This document shows, in pieces, positions 8,500 to 17,168 of a DNA stretch of 64,000 nucleotides. Origin of the DNA: Paracoccaceae bacterium (GTDB taxonomy: Bacteria; Pseudomonadota; Alphaproteobacteria; Rhodobacterales; Rhodobacteraceae); the NCBI GenBank assembly GCA_030750975.1, contig JASMHC010000010.1, positions 1 through 64,000 on the forward strand, in the 5' to 3' direction. Every line of letters begins with the position of its first letter. Positions within the stretch are counted from its first letter, which is position 1. The translations under genes were made by a program, and so were the position numbers. A model generated the notes under the pieces. It was not told the DNA's origin. It did not search any database and worked only from the letters and a program-made list of their open reading frames with translations.

Positions 8500-8970
8500 A
8501 TGATTTTCGAAACCAGAGAAGACATTAACGCTCGGATCGAGCAGGTGTTCCCAATCATTTCGGATTTTGCCACCTTTGAACGCTCCGCCCTGCGGCGGGG
8601 GGCCGAGGTGAAGCGCCTTGATACCCTGCGCCAGCCCGGCGCGGGTATGATTTGGGACATCAAGGCGGGCCTGCGCGGCAAGCGGCGCGAATTCCAGCTG
8701 GAACTGGTCAGCTTTACTCCGCCCCAAAGCATGCGGTTTCATACCAAAACGACCGGCGTTGACGGCGTGATGGATATCGAGCTGATTGCCTTGTCACGCG
8801 CTTCAACCCGTTTGAACATCAAGCTTGAAATGACCGCCGGAAACCTGACCGGTCGGCTTTTGCTGCAATCGCTGAAACTGGCACGCGGTGGCATTGCCAA
8901 CCGCGTGAACAAGCGTTTGCATGAATATGCCCGCGGGATCGAGGAACGGATCGGCGGATCTATGGCCTGA
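8500..8970 (+). CDS. SRPBCC-fold small protein (polyketide cyclase/START-like)
   Basis: A 156-aa cytoplasmic protein whose pattern (INARIEQVFPIISDFATFER at the start, alternating strands WDIKAGLRGKRREFQLELVSF, a long C-terminal helix LHEYARGIEERIG) is that of the SRPBCC ligand-binding helix-grip fold. A ribosome site (AAAGGGTACTGAGT) precedes the ATG. It follows nudC in the same direction. Family members bind hydrophobic ligands or act in membrane stress, but no catalytic residues can be assigned and the function is unknown. Confidence 0.75.
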   Translation: MIFETREDINARIEQVFPIISDFATFERSALRRGAEVKRLDTLRQPGAGMIWDIKAGLRGKRREFQLELVSFTPPQSMRFHTKTTGVDGVMDIELIALSRASTRLNIKLEMTAGNLTGRLLLQSLKLARGGIANRVNKRLHEYARGIEERIGGSMA

Positions 8971-9017
8971 AGCGTTTCGGGCTGATCTTGAGACGCAAAG
9001 TTGATTTCGAAACGCGC
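8971..9017 (-). repeat. Dispersed ~50-bp palindromic repeat, copy 1
   Basis: Reading on the minus strand, this stretch aligns almost without gaps with the copies at 43758-43808 and 35727-35777: it starts GCGTTTCGAAATCAACTT, and ends with CGAAACGCTT before a CAGG-like trailer. It lies directly after the SRPBCC gene and is followed by a second, inverted copy at 9036-9083. Confidence 0.7.
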
Positions 9018-9035
9018 ACCCCATCAACAGGTATC

Positions 9036-9083
9036 GCGCGTTTCGAAAAAGCGTCAGTGCCTCAACTTTAATGCGAAACGATC
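9036..9083 (+). repeat. Dispersed ~50-bp palindromic repeat, copy 2 (divergent)
   Basis: Starts GCGCGTTTCGAAAA and ends AATGCGAAACGATCTA, which matches the two conserved ends of the repeat family; the centre is more diverged. It is inverted relative to copy 1, 18 bp away, so the pair sits between two convergent genes and could form a large cruciform or act as a bidirectional terminator. Confidence 0.5.
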
Positions 9084-9487
9084 TAGAAGTCGCAGTTGAA
9101 AACCACCGGTCCCATCGTCTTGTAGCCTTTCGAGCGCATGTAAACGACTGCTTGCCCGTCTTCGGGTTTCAGGGTGACATCATAACGGACCGACATTTTC
9201 CGTTTGCGGCCCTTGCTGTCGCGCATCTCTGTATTCATATGGGCCGAGGCTTGCGCATCGCTCCGGCTGCTAAGCGGGATCGGATTCCATCCCTCATAGC
9301 TCAGCTCGTCTTGTGTCAGAACAAAGGATGACGGAATCCAGCTGTCAACGATTCTGGCGCGGTCGCGGCTGCTGCCGCCTGCTGCGTTTTTACCCACAAG
9401 TTTGGAATGGGCGGTGCAGGTTATTGTTTGCGCCGAAGCCGCGGTTCCCAACAGGATCAATGCGCAGGCGAAAAGGTTCTTTAGCAT
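9083..9487 (-). CDS. Small secreted hypothetical protein
   Basis: A 134-aa protein. The ATG at 9487 is chosen because it begins a clean signal peptide (MLKNLFACALILLGTAASAQ, cleavage after SAQ); the frame opens 33 bases earlier without support. The mature part has two cysteines (TITCTAH and the C-terminal FNCDF), which could form a disulfide, and beta-rich repeats such as MSVRYDVTLKPEDG. It is predicted periplasmic. I do not recognise the family. It converges on the SRPBCC gene across the repeat pair. Confidence 0.7.
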   Translation of the reverse strand: MLKNLFACALILLGTAASAQTITCTAHSKLVGKNAAGGSSRDRARIVDSWIPSSFVLTQDELSYEGWNPIPLSSRSDAQASAHMNTEMRDSKGRKRKMSVRYDVTLKPEDGQAVVYMRSKGYKTMGPVVFNCDF

Positions 9488-9597
9488 ATCATTAGGTCCA
9501 AGATTTGATTCTAAACACACAACCCATGCATGAATTTTCGCACAGGTTAAAGTCGAATTTTATCTTGTACCGTCAATTTATCCGAGAAACCCGCCCA

Positions 9598-10437
9598 TCA
9601 CTCCAAATGGTGCTTAGTCGCCGCCGGATAGGTGCCGAGCACCTTTATGTGATCGGTGAAGAAATCCAGTTCCTCCATCGCCAGCCGGACATTTTCGTCG
9701 TCCGGATGACCTTCGATATCCGCGTAGAACTGGGTTGCGGCAAAGCTGCCGCCAACCATATAACTTTCCAGCTTGGTCATGTTCACCCCATTGGTCGCGA
9801 AACCGCCCATCGCCTTGTAAAGCGACGCCGGAATGTTGCGGACGCGGAAAACAAAGCTGGTGATCATTCCGTGTTCCCCGCGCCGGCTCATATCGGCGTC
9901 GCGTGACATCAACAGGAAACGGGTGGTGTTGTGACCGTGATCTTCGATACCGCGCGCCAGAACGTCCAGACCGTAAATCTCGGCTGCCAGATCGCTGGCC
10001 AATACACCGGTCGTGCGGTCCTGTGATCCGGCCAGCTCTTTCGCGGCGCCCGCGCTGTCGGCGGCGGATTCCGCTTGTATGCCGTGACGCGCCAGAAATC
10101 CCCGCGCCTGAGGCAACAGCACCAGATGCGCCCGAACTTTGCCAACCTCGTCCAGTTTGACACCGGGCAGGGCCATCAGGCTGATCTTCACGCGGGTAAA
10201 CGCCTCGTCCACGATATGCAGCCCCGAATCCGGCAACAGCCGGTGAATGTCGGCAACACGCCCATAGGTCGAATTCTCAACCGGCAGCATGGCCATTTCG
10301 GCATTGCCCGAATTCACCGTGTCGATCACATCCTCAAATGTCCGGCAGGGCACGGCTTCGTAATCCGGGCGCGACGAGCGGCAGGCTTCGTGTGAATAGG
10401 CTCCGGGTTCCCCCTGAAAAGCGATGCGACGGGTCAT
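9598..10437 (-). CDS. pheA: Prephenate dehydratase PheA
   Basis: Converts prephenate to phenylpyruvate in phenylalanine biosynthesis. The ATG at 10437 follows AGAGGGGGG; the much longer open frame (to 10839) is read-through antisense to cycM and is rejected. Seen: N-terminal FQGEPGAYSHEA, LPVENSTYGRV, the TTRF motif (HNTTRFLLM) of the active site, and a C-terminal ACT domain with ITSFVFRVRNIPASLYKAMGGF and the ESYM regulatory motif (TKLESYMVGG) for phenylalanine feedback. The 279-aa length fits the monofunctional dehydratase, with no chorismate mutase domain. Divergent from cycM with 135 bp between starts. Confidence 0.96.
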   Translation of the reverse strand: MTRRIAFQGEPGAYSHEACRSSRPDYEAVPCRTFEDVIDTVNSGNAEMAMLPVENSTYGRVADIHRLLPDSGLHIVDEAFTRVKISLMALPGVKLDEVGKVRAHLVLLPQARGFLARHGIQAESAADSAGAAKELAGSQDRTTGVLASDLAAEIYGLDVLARGIEDHGHNTTRFLLMSRDADMSRRGEHGMITSFVFRVRNIPASLYKAMGGFATNGVNMTKLESYMVGGSFAATQFYADIEGHPDDENVRLAMEELDFFTDHIKVLGTYPAATKHHLE

Positions 10438-10572
10438 CAAAACCCCCCTCTGATTAAAAAAATGCCCCCTTGGGCGTTTGGTCGCGGTAACTACACCTTG
10501 CGTCACCATAGGGGAAGCGGATACACACCCGCAAAAGCTAAAATCGTAAGCCAAAAAAGTGGAACGAAAAAC

Positions 10573-11091
10573 ATGCTCGATACGATGACCATGACGAAAG
10601 TAGTCGGCGGTGTCTGCGGTACTTTCCTGATCTTCCTGCTTGGTAAATGGGCCGCTGAAGAGATTTACTATGTCGGCGGGTCGGATTACGGCGAGAAAGC
10701 CGTGCAAGGCTATGTCATCGACACCGGCGAGGATACGGAAACCGCCGAAGTCGAAGAAGGCCCGACCTTCGCAGAACTTTATGCCGTTGCCGATGCCAGC
10801 AAGGGCGAAAAAGTGTTCAACAAGTGTAAAGCCTGCCACAAGGTGGACGGCTCAAACGCTGCCGGTCCTTACCTGAACGGCGTTGTTGGCCGGTTGGTCA
10901 ATTCCGCCGAAGGCTTTGGCTATTCGGGCGCGCTTAGCGCCATTGGCGATAGCTGGTCCCCCGAAGCCCTGGACGCTTTCCTGACCAACCCGAAATCTGC
11001 GGCGCCGGGCACCTCGATGGGTTTCAGCGGATTGGGCAAAGAAGCCGACCGTGTGAATGTGATTGCCTATCTGGAATCTCTGGGCAACTGA
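10573..11091 (+). CDS. cycM: Membrane-anchored cytochrome c552 (CycM/CycY type)
   Basis: Electron shuttle between the bc1 complex and terminal oxidases, tethered to the periplasmic face of the inner membrane. The ATG at 10573 starts MLDTMTMTKVVGGVCG, an uncleaved N-terminal membrane anchor (residues ~8-25), followed by an acidic flexible linker (~45-65) and one class I cytochrome c domain with CKACH (residues 85-89) and a distal methionine in the SMGFSG loop. Architecture and length (172 aa) match Paracoccus cytochrome c552. It is the natural electron donor for the cbb3/aa3 oxidases, the former encoded 3.5 kb away. It is followed by a strong terminator. Confidence 0.92.
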   Translation: MLDTMTMTKVVGGVCGTFLIFLLGKWAAEEIYYVGGSDYGEKAVQGYVIDTGEDTETAEVEEGPTFAELYAVADASKGEKVFNKCKACHKVDGSNAAGPYLNGVVGRLVNSAEGFGYSGALSAIGDSWSPEALDAFLTNPKSAAPGTSMGFSGLGKEADRVNVIAYLESLGN

Positions 11092-11113
11092 TCCCCGTTC
11101 CAAACCGATATGG

Positions 11114-11143
11114 AAAGGCCGTCCCATTGCGGGGCGGCCTTTT
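11114..11143 (+). terminator. Rho-independent terminator of cycM
   Basis: A 12-bp stem with one G-U pair (AAAGGCCGTCCC with GGGGCGGCCTTT), a tight loop, and TTTT directly in the descending arm. It lies 22 bases after the cycM stop codon. The following 230 bp up to the hemN stop hold no convincing gene, only a 15-bp palindrome at 11261-11275. Confidence 0.85.
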
Positions 11144-11373
11144 GATTTGACCCCAAAGATTGCGGCCGAAACGAAAGACGCTCCGGCCGCTCCTGTTGGA
11201 CTTGCCAAGTTGGGCCTTCACCAGGGAGGAGGAGTGGCGCGGCCCTTTATGCAGCCAGATTGCTGCATTGCAGCATGGGTGGAAAGAGGAAATCCGACAG
11301 CTCAATCCGAAAATCTGCAACTGCCGAAAATTGCAGCAGAATTTCCGACCGGTTGCTGCCTGTAAGGGCGTTG

Positions 11374-12729
11374 TCAGATTGCCGAACTGTGCTTTGCCGT
11401 GGACATGTCATAGGCATCGAAATGCCGGGCGATCATGCGGGTCAGGGGGCGGGCCTGTTCAGGGATGAATAGATAGTCGCTATCCACCACCAGCAAGCCG
11501 TCAAAGGCCGCGTTCACCTCGTCAAAGCATTTGCGCAGCTCCGGGCGGCTTATGCTGAAATTGCCGGTAATCTCATCCGTCGACACCTGAAAATCACACA
11601 TCAGCGCTTCGATGATCCGCCCGCGCAGCAGGTCGTCTGCGGTGAAGACATGCCCTTTGGCGATTGAAAACCGGTCATCGCGGATTGCCCCCGTATGGGC
11701 CGAGGTTGAGGGCGCATTCTGCGCATAGCCCTGCGGAAAGCGCGAGATGCTCGAGGCACCGACCCCGATCAGCACATCCGCCTGATCATCGGTATATCCC
11801 TGAAAATTCCGCCGCAACTTGCCCGCTGTCTGGGCCGTTTCCAGCCCGTCGCCATGCAGGGCAAAGTGGTCAATCCCGATATCGGCATAACCGTCCCAGC
11901 GAAACAGCTTTGCAGCGGTTTCAAACAATTCCAGCCGCTCTTGCGGTGTGGGCAGCTGATCCGAGGGAATCATTTGCTGGCGTTTTGCCATCCACGGTAC
12001 ATGGGCATAGCCGTAAAGCGCCACACGGTCGGGGGACAGTGACAGCAGTTTTTGAACGCTCTCGGTGATCCGCGCATTCGACTGGTTTGGCAAACCGAAC
12101 AGAATATCCGCGTTCAGGCTGTTGATGCCCCGTGCACGGATCATATCGACGGCTTTCTTGGTCACGTCATAGCTTTGCACCCGCCCGATGGTTTCCTGGA
12201 TCTCTGGGTCGAAATCCTGCACACCAATCGAGGCGCGGTTCATCCCAGCCGCGGCCAGCGCATCCAGACGGGCGGCGTCAATCTCGTTCGGGTCGATCTC
12301 GACCGAAAATTCGGCGTCCTCGGCCAGGGGGGCCACGTCGAAGATCGCGTTTGCCAATTCGGTCATCATCGGCGCGGTCAACAGGGTCGGGGTGCCGCCG
12401 CCCCAGTGCAGGCGCGACAGGGTAACGCCTTTGGGCAGAACCGTTTTCAGAAGCGCCAGTTCCTGTTTCAGCGTCTCAAGATAGGCCTGAACGGGGGAAT
12501 CGCTTTGCGTGCCTTGTGTCCGGCAGGCGCAGAACCAGCACAACCTGCGGCAAAAGGGGACATGTACATAAAGGGAAATTCGGTTCCCTTCGGGTATCGC
12601 CTTGATCCAATTAGAGAAAACCGTTGCATCAACCGCATTCGAGAAATGCGGAGCCGTGGGATAGCTGGTATATCGCGGGACCTTCGCGTCGAAAAGACCC
12701 AAGGATGTAAGTTGTGCAAGACTTGTCAT
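11374..12729 (-). CDS. hemN: Oxygen-independent coproporphyrinogen III dehydrogenase HemN
   Basis: Radical-SAM enzyme converting coproporphyrinogen III to protoporphyrinogen IX without oxygen, for heme synthesis at low O2. From the ATG at 12729 the protein (451 aa) starts MTSLAQLTSLGLFDAKVPRYTSYPTAPHF, as in Rhodobacterales HemN. The cluster motif CRRLCWFC plus the extra HemN cysteine (C60, C64, C67, C69) and the GGGTPT motif are present, as is the HemN C-terminal domain, so this is not HemW. An FNR box lies upstream, shared with divergent fnrL. No Shine-Dalgarno precedes this ATG; two upstream in-frame ATGs (12756, 12765) run into the FNR box and are less likely. Confidence 0.94.
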   Translation of the reverse strand: MTSLAQLTSLGLFDAKVPRYTSYPTAPHFSNAVDATVFSNWIKAIPEGNRISLYVHVPFCRRLCWFCACRTQGTQSDSPVQAYLETLKQELALLKTVLPKGVTLSRLHWGGGTPTLLTAPMMTELANAIFDVAPLAEDAEFSVEIDPNEIDAARLDALAAAGMNRASIGVQDFDPEIQETIGRVQSYDVTKKAVDMIRARGINSLNADILFGLPNQSNARITESVQKLLSLSPDRVALYGYAHVPWMAKRQQMIPSDQLPTPQERLELFETAAKLFRWDGYADIGIDHFALHGDGLETAQTAGKLRRNFQGYTDDQADVLIGVGASSISRFPQGYAQNAPSTSAHTGAIRDDRFSIAKGHVFTADDLLRGRIIEALMCDFQVSTDEITGNFSISRPELRKCFDEVNAAFDGLLVVDSDYLFIPEQARPLTRMIARHFDAYDMSTAKHSSAI

Positions 12730-12764
12730 GTTGGTACTACTGGGGCCAACGGTCATTGCTAGCA

Positions 12765-12778
12765 TTGACCTAGATCAA
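12765..12778. promoter_or_regulatory. FNR-type box between hemN and fnrL
   Basis: TTGACCTAGATCAA matches the FNR/FnrL consensus TTGAT-N4-ATCAA with one change. Its centre is 42.5 bases from the hemN ATG (12729), so an activating site at -41.5 would put the hemN transcript start at the ATG itself. On the other side it lies only a few bases from the possible fnrL starts, where bound FnrL would be expected to repress, implying negative autoregulation. The regulatory direction is inference. Confidence 0.85.
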
Positions 12779-12794
12779 TGGTATGAAGGTTTCG

Positions 12795-13541
12795 ATGCAG
12801 GCATCCCCAACTCTTTCCACCTCCGTTGAATGCGGTGATTGCCCGATTCGACACAATGCCGTCTGCGCCCGTTGCGACAATGACGAGCTGGAGGCGCTTG
12901 AGAAGATCAAGTATTACCGCAGCTTCGAAGCGGGCCAGACGATTGTCTGGTCGGGCGATGAAATGGATTTCGTGGCTTCGGTCGTGACAGGCATCGCAAC
13001 CCTGAGCCAAACGATGGAGGACGGGCGCACCCAGATGGTTGGTCTTCTGTTGCCATCGGATTTCGTCGGGCGCCCCGGGCGCAGCATTGCGCCTTATGAC
13101 GTTGTGGCGGTCAGCGATATGCTGATGTGTTGTTTCCGCCGCAATCCGTTCGAACAGATGATGACCCAGACACCCCATGTGGCGCAGCGCCTGCTTGAGA
13201 TGACGCTGGATGAACTGGACGCCGCACGCGAATGGATGCTGGTGCTGGGCCGCAAAACCGCGCGTGAAAAAATCGCCAGCCTGCTGATGATCATCGCCCG
13301 TCGGGACGCCTCGCTTCACCTGAAAGAGGCCTCGGGCGCCATGGTCTTTGACCTGCCGCTGACCCGTGAAGCGATGGCCGATTATCTGGGCCTGACGCTG
13401 GAAACGGTCAGCCGCCAGATTTCGGCCTTGCGCAAAGACGGCGTGATCGAGCTTGAGGGCAAGCGCCATGTCACCGTGCCCAACTTTGGCCGGCTGGTCG
13501 AGGAAGCGGGCGACGACAGCGACGGCGGTGTCTTTGCTTGA
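12795..13541 (+). CDS. fnrL: Oxygen-sensing transcription regulator FnrL (Crp/Fnr family)
   Basis: 4Fe-4S oxygen sensor that activates micro-aerobic and anaerobic genes. From the ATG at 12795 (GAAGG five bases upstream; the alternative 12783 lacks a ribosome site) the protein is 248 aa. Cluster ligands: C13, C16, C24 and/or C27 in CGDCPIRHNAVCARC, plus C112/C113 in MLMCCFRR. A cyclic-nucleotide-binding-type beta-roll follows, then the dimer helix and an HTH with ETVSRQIS, the E..SR recognition pattern that reads TTGAT half-sites. Genomic position between hemN and usp/cco matches Rhodobacter. Targets in this window are the boxes at 12765, 14522 and 18314. Confidence 0.96.
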   Translation: MQASPTLSTSVECGDCPIRHNAVCARCDNDELEALEKIKYYRSFEAGQTIVWSGDEMDFVASVVTGIATLSQTMEDGRTQMVGLLLPSDFVGRPGRSIAPYDVVAVSDMLMCCFRRNPFEQMMTQTPHVAQRLLEMTLDELDAAREWMLVLGRKTAREKIASLLMIIARRDASLHLKEASGAMVFDLPLTREAMADYLGLTLETVSRQISALRKDGVIELEGKRHVTVPNFGRLVEEAGDDSDGGVFA

Positions 13542-13549
13542 GCTGACAA

Positions 13550-13571
13550 GGCCGGACGGTCGCGTCCGGCC
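13550..13571. terminator. Hairpin between convergent fnrL and usp genes
   Basis: Perfect 9-bp stem GGCCGGACG / CGTCCGGCC with a 4-nt loop, located between the fnrL and usp stop codons. Symmetric, so it could stop transcription from both sides; there is no long U tract. Confidence 0.6.
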
Positions 13572-13594
13572 CGGCAGGTTCCACCGATGCCGGA

Positions 13595-14434
13595 TCAGTG
13601 CGCCAGAAACAGCGGCACCTTGGCCTCTTCCATCATGTCGCGGGTGGCGCCGCCGAAAATGGCCTCGCGCAGCCGCGAATGGCCATAGGCGCCCATCACC
13701 ACCATATCCGCCTCGATATCCGAAATATGGCGCTGCAACACATCGGCCACGCGGGGCAAGGTTTTGCTGAGCACGGAAATTTCCGCAGTCACCCCGTGGC
13801 GGGCAAGGAATTGCGACAGCAAGCCGCCGGGATCCGACCGGTTGGGGCTGTGCATGGGCGGGTCGATCACGGTGATATTCACCTTGTCCGCCTGTTTAAG
13901 CAGCGGCAGCGCCATGCGGATCGCCGACATGGCTTCCGAGCTTTCGTTCCAGCCGATCACGATCTTTTTGGGGGCAACCAGTGGGCCGCTATCGACCGGC
14001 ACCACCATCACCGGCGCTTTGCCTTCAAACAGCGAGGATTCGATGATTGCCTCGTGTTCGGGTCCTGCATCGCCGCCATACGGGTGGGCCAGGATGACCA
14101 GATCGGAAAAACGCGCCCGCGCAGCGATGTGGCGGCCCAGATCGGCAAGGGCTGCCACGGCGGCAGAGGTGCTCCAGGTAATGGTCTCGCCTTCAAGCCG
14201 CTCCGACACGGCCTCGGTCAGGTTTTCCGCATCCGCAAGCGCCCGACCTATGGTTTCCTGAAGAATGGCCGCATTGGCACCGGCATAATAGGACGTGACC
14301 TGTGTCAGATCGACACCAACACAAAGGACTTCCAGATGGGCGCCTTCGGTCTGCGCTGTCACAACCGCTTGTTCAAGCGCCACGCGGCAGTGATCCAGGT
14401 CCGACACGACGCATAAGAGTGATTTATAAGCCAT
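13595..14434 (-). CDS. Tandem-domain universal stress protein (UspA family)
   Basis: A 279-aa protein with two Usp domains. The ATG at 14434 follows CGGAG and gives the canonical start MAYKSLLCVVSDLDH. The first domain covers ~1-145 (VVIL-type strand LVILAHPYGG); the second from ~155 (KKIVIGWNESSEAMSAIRMALPLL) ends with VVMGAYGHSRLREAIFGGATRDMM, the GxxGxxxxxxxG(S/T) ATP-binding pattern, in which the usual final S/T is reached at GGAT. Homologous genes lie between fnrL and ccoN in Rhodobacter. The FNR box at 14522 is placed to serve it as well as ccoN. Role: stress survival at low oxygen, inferred from family and context. Confidence 0.9.
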   Translation of the reverse strand: MAYKSLLCVVSDLDHCRVALEQAVVTAQTEGAHLEVLCVGVDLTQVTSYYAGANAAILQETIGRALADAENLTEAVSERLEGETITWSTSAAVAALADLGRHIAARARFSDLVILAHPYGGDAGPEHEAIIESSLFEGKAPVMVVPVDSGPLVAPKKIVIGWNESSEAMSAIRMALPLLKQADKVNITVIDPPMHSPNRSDPGGLLSQFLARHGVTAEISVLSKTLPRVADVLQRHISDIEADMVVMGAYGHSRLREAIFGGATRDMMEEAKVPLFLAH

Positions 14435-14521
14435 TTTCTTACTCCGGGAGAATTTGACGCCCGCCCGGCAGGACATGCAGGGCTTGTGCGACATTTCTAT
14501 CAGCCCCTTGCGCGCGCGATC

Positions 14522-14535
14522 TTGATGCAGATCAA
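14522..14535 (+). promoter_or_regulatory. Perfect FNR box upstream of ccoNOQP (and divergent usp)
   Basis: TTGATGCAGATCAA is an exact TTGAT-N4-ATCAA match. A class II activator site at -41.5 would place the cco transcript start near 14570, and a weak -10-like TTCATAC (14556-14562) lies where expected. The same box sits 88 bases from the usp start on the other strand. Confidence 0.93.
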
Positions 14536-14625
14536 GGAAGCACAACCGGCAGCCCTTCATACCCGAAGTGTCAGAGTAAAGGCTGCAGGGTAAGAATCAT
14601 GCGGCCAAATACGAAGGGACGCGGA

Positions 14626-16224
14626 ATGACAAATACTCTAAAACTGGTGGCATTGGCCGCCGTCACGCTTTTTGCGATGATGGCGATCAACTTTGCCCGG
14701 GATTTGTCCTATCAGGTTCACGCCATCATTGTGATGCTCGTGGCCGGTGGGCTTTTTATTATTCATGTGCGCAGAATCGGTGAACCAGCCGGCCCTGCAC
14801 CAACCGGATATATGGACGATGTTGTCCGCTACGGGGTTATCGCAACCGCCTTTTGGGGCGTTGTGGGCTTCCTCGCAGGGACATTCATCGCCTTCCAGCT
14901 GGCTTTCCCGGTACTCAATTTCGAGTGGGCGGAAGGCTACGCAAACTTTGGGCGGCTTCGCCCGCTGCACACCTCGGCGGTGATTTTCGCCTTTGGTGGC
15001 AACGCGCTTCTGGCGACGTCTTTCTATATCGTGCAGCGCACATGCGCGGTGCGTCTTTGGGGCGGCAACCTGGCGTGGTTCGTTTTCTGGGGCTATCAGC
15101 TGTTTATCGTGCTGGCGGCAACCGGCTATTTGCTGGGTGGAACGCAGTCGAAAGAATACGCCGAACCGGAATGGTATGTTGACCTGTGGCTGACCATCGT
15201 CTGGGTGTCCTATCTGCTGGTCTTCATGGGCACCGTGATCATGCGCAAAGAACGCCACATCTACGTGGCGAACTGGTTCTTCATGGCGTTCATCATCACC
15301 GTGGCGATGCTGCATGTGGTGAACAACCTGTCCGTCCCTGTATCCATCTGGGGATCGAAATCGGTGATCGTCTGGGCCGGTGTCGCGGACGCGATGGTGC
15401 AGTGGTGGTACGGCCACAACGCCGTGGGCTTCTTCCTGACAGCGGGCTTTTTGGGCATGATGTATTACTTCGTGCCGAAACAGGCCGAACGACCGGTGTT
15501 TTCCTACAAACTGTCGATCGTTCACTTCTGGGCGCTGATCTTCCTGTATATCTGGGCCGGTCCGCACCACCTGCACTACACGGCGCTGCCGGACTGGGCC
15601 TCGACCCTTGGTATGGTGTTCTCGGTCGTGCTTTGGATGCCGTCCTGGGGTGGTATGATCAACGGTCTGATGACGCTTTCGGGCGCATGGGACAAACTGC
15701 GCACCGATCCGATCATCCGGATGATGGTTATCTCGATCGGCTTTTACGGCATGTCGACCTTTGAAGGTCCGATGATGTCGATCAAGGCCGTGAACTCGCT
15801 GTCGCACTACACCGACTGGACCATTGGCCACGTGCACTCGGGCGCGCTGGGCTGGAACGGCATGATCACCTTTGGTGCTCTGTACTTCCTGACCCCGAAA
15901 CTGTGGAACAAGGCCGGTCTTTACAGCCTGAAACTGGTGAACTGGCACTTCTGGCTGGCGACGATCGGTATCGTTCTTTACGCCGCCTCGATGTGGGTCA
16001 CTGGTATCATGGAAGGCCTGATGTGGCGTGAAGTGGATGCCAACGGCTTCCTGGTGAATTCCTTCGCCGATACGGTTGCTGCGAAGTTCCCGATGTATGT
16101 GGTTCGTGGTCTGGGCGGGGTCATGTACCTGCTTGGTTCGCTGATCATGGTTTACAACCTTTGGATGACCGTCAAGGCGGCTCCGGCGAAAGCCGAAGCT
16201 TCCGCAGCGGTTCCAGCCGAGTAA
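14626..16224 (+). CDS. ccoN: cbb3-type cytochrome c oxidase catalytic subunit I, CcoN
   Basis: Heme-copper subunit of the high-affinity proton-pumping oxidase, integral to the inner membrane. 532 aa from the ATG at 14626 (AGGGACGCGGA upstream); an in-frame ATG at 14599 with its own AGGG would add nine residues. Twelve or so membrane helices. Seen: [15 protein letters not shown] (low-spin heme His), YGHNAVGFF (CuB His), the HH pair in [14 protein letters not shown], and [12 protein letters not shown] near the end (heme ligands). It heads the ccoNOQP operon and is preceded by the FNR box. Confidence 0.97.
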   Translation: MTNTLKLVALAAVTLFAMMAINFARDLSYQVHAIIVMLVAGGLFIIHVRRIGEPAGPAPTGYMDDVVRYGVIATAFWGVVGFLAGTFIAFQLAFPVLNFEWAEGYANFGRLRPLHTSAVIFAFGGNALLATSFYIVQRTCAVRLWGGNLAWFVFWGYQLFIVLAATGYLLGGTQSKEYAEPEWYVDLWLTIVWVSYLLVFMGTVIMRKERHIYVANWFFMAFIITVAMLHVVNNLSVPVSIWGSKSVIVWAGVADAMVQWWYGHNAVGFFLTAGFLGMMYYFVPKQAERPVFSYKLSIVHFWALIFLYIWAGPHHLHYTALPDWASTLGMVFSVVLWMPSWGGMINGLMTLSGAWDKLRTDPIIRMMVISIGFYGMSTFEGPMMSIKAVNSLSHYTDWTIGHVHSGALGWNGMITFGALYFLTPKLWNKAGLYSLKLVNWHFWLATIGIVLYAASMWVTGIMEGLMWREVDANGFLVNSFADTVAAKFPMYVVRGLGGVMYLLGSLIMVYNLWMTVKAAPAKAEASAAVPAE

Positions 16225-16238
16225 GGAGGGCACAGCAA

Positions 16239-16964
16239 ATGGCACTTCTCGACAAACATAAAGTCATCGAGACCAACGCGACGCTGCTGCTCGTTCTCAG
16301 CCTTCTGGTCGTGTCTATCGGTGGTATCGTGCAGATTGCACCCTTGTTCTATCTCGAAAACACCATCGAGGAAGTCGAAGGCATGCGTCCGTATTCACCG
16401 TTGGAACTGGAAGGCCGCGAGGTTTACCTGCGCGAAGGTTGCTATGTCTGCCACAGCCAGATGATCCGCCCCTTGCGGGACGAGGTCGAACGCTACGGTC
16501 CTTACTCACTGGCAGCCGAGTCCATGTATGACCGTCCGTTCCAGTGGGGCTCAAAGCGGACAGGTCCTGACCTGGCGCGCGTGGGCGGCCGTTACTCGGA
16601 CGAATGGCATGTGGACCACATGGTTGATCCGCAGTCGGTCGTTCCGGAATCGGTGATGCCGAAATATGGCTATCTGATGGATCGCGTGGTCACGGGCGAA
16701 TATATCGACGAGCTGATGTCGACGCATAAATTGCTTGGTGTGCCATACACCGACGAGATGATCGCCACCGCCAAGGCTGACTTCAAAGCGCAGAACGATC
16801 CGTGGGCAGACACGGACGGTCTTCTGGAACGCTATCCCGGTGCTCAGGTCCGTAATTTCGACGGACAAGAGGGTATCACCGAGATGGACGCTCTGATTGC
16901 CTATCTGCAAATGCTGGGCACTTTGGTCGACTTCTCGACCTTTACCCCAGACGCATCACGGTAA
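16239..16964 (+). CDS. ccoO: cbb3 oxidase monoheme subunit II, CcoO
   Basis: Membrane-anchored cytochrome c that passes electrons to CcoN. The ATG at 16239 follows TAAGGAGGG, overlapping the ccoN stop region; the longer frame from 16161 lies inside ccoN. An N-terminal helix (~15-35) anchors it; the single heme site is CYVCH (residues 68-72, in [13 protein letters not shown], a CcoO signature), with a distal methionine in the MPKYGYL or nearby region. 241 aa, the normal length. Second gene of the operon. Confidence 0.97.
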   Translation: MALLDKHKVIETNATLLLVLSLLVVSIGGIVQIAPLFYLENTIEEVEGMRPYSPLELEGREVYLREGCYVCHSQMIRPLRDEVERYGPYSLAAESMYDRPFQWGSKRTGPDLARVGGRYSDEWHVDHMVDPQSVVPESVMPKYGYLMDRVVTGEYIDELMSTHKLLGVPYTDEMIATAKADFKAQNDPWADTDGLLERYPGAQVRNFDGQEGITEMDALIAYLQMLGTLVDFSTFTPDASR

Positions 16965-16976
16965 GGAGGAACTGAA

Positions 16977-17165
16977 ATGGAACTCTATACCATGTTGCGA
17001 GAGTTTGCGGATAGCTGGATGCTTCTGTTCCTGTTCTCGTTCTTTGTGTTGGTTGTTCTCTGGGTCATGCGCCCGGGGGCAACCCGCAATTACCGCGACA
17101 CAGCAGACATCCCGTTCCGTTATGAAGATGCGCCCGCGGGCGACGCCAACCAGAAGGAGGCGTAA
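16977..17165 (+). CDS. ccoQ: cbb3 oxidase small subunit CcoQ
   Basis: A 62-aa single-span protein (helix ~15-33: LLFLFSFFVLVVLWVM) with a short polar tail, in the fixed position between ccoO and ccoP. Ribosome site AAGGAGGAACTGAA. CcoQ stabilises the complex and in Rhodobacter is tied to signal transfer from the oxidase; that role is known from the family, not visible here. Confidence 0.93.
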   Translation: MELYTMLREFADSWMLLFLFSFFVLVVLWVMRPGATRNYRDTADIPFRYEDAPAGDANQKEA

Positions 17166-17168
17166 ATT

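Noticed and set aside
10438-10839. Upstream extension of the pheA frame to 10839
   Set aside because: Runs antisense through cycM and its promoter; the ATG at 10437 has a strong ribosome site and starts the conserved sequence.
11144-11373. Possible gene remnant between cycM terminator and hemN
   Set aside because: Overlapping short frames only, without ribosome site or recognisable protein; just a 15-bp palindrome was noted.
11374-12729. HemW instead of HemN
   Set aside because: The CxxxCxxC motif is followed by the extra HemN cysteine and the N-terminus and C-terminal domain are of HemN type; the FNR box and fnrL neighbour agree.
14638-16245. 535-codon open frame antisense to ccoN
   Set aside because: Histidine/glutamine-rich nonsense typical of antisense GC-rich DNA; ccoN is certain.
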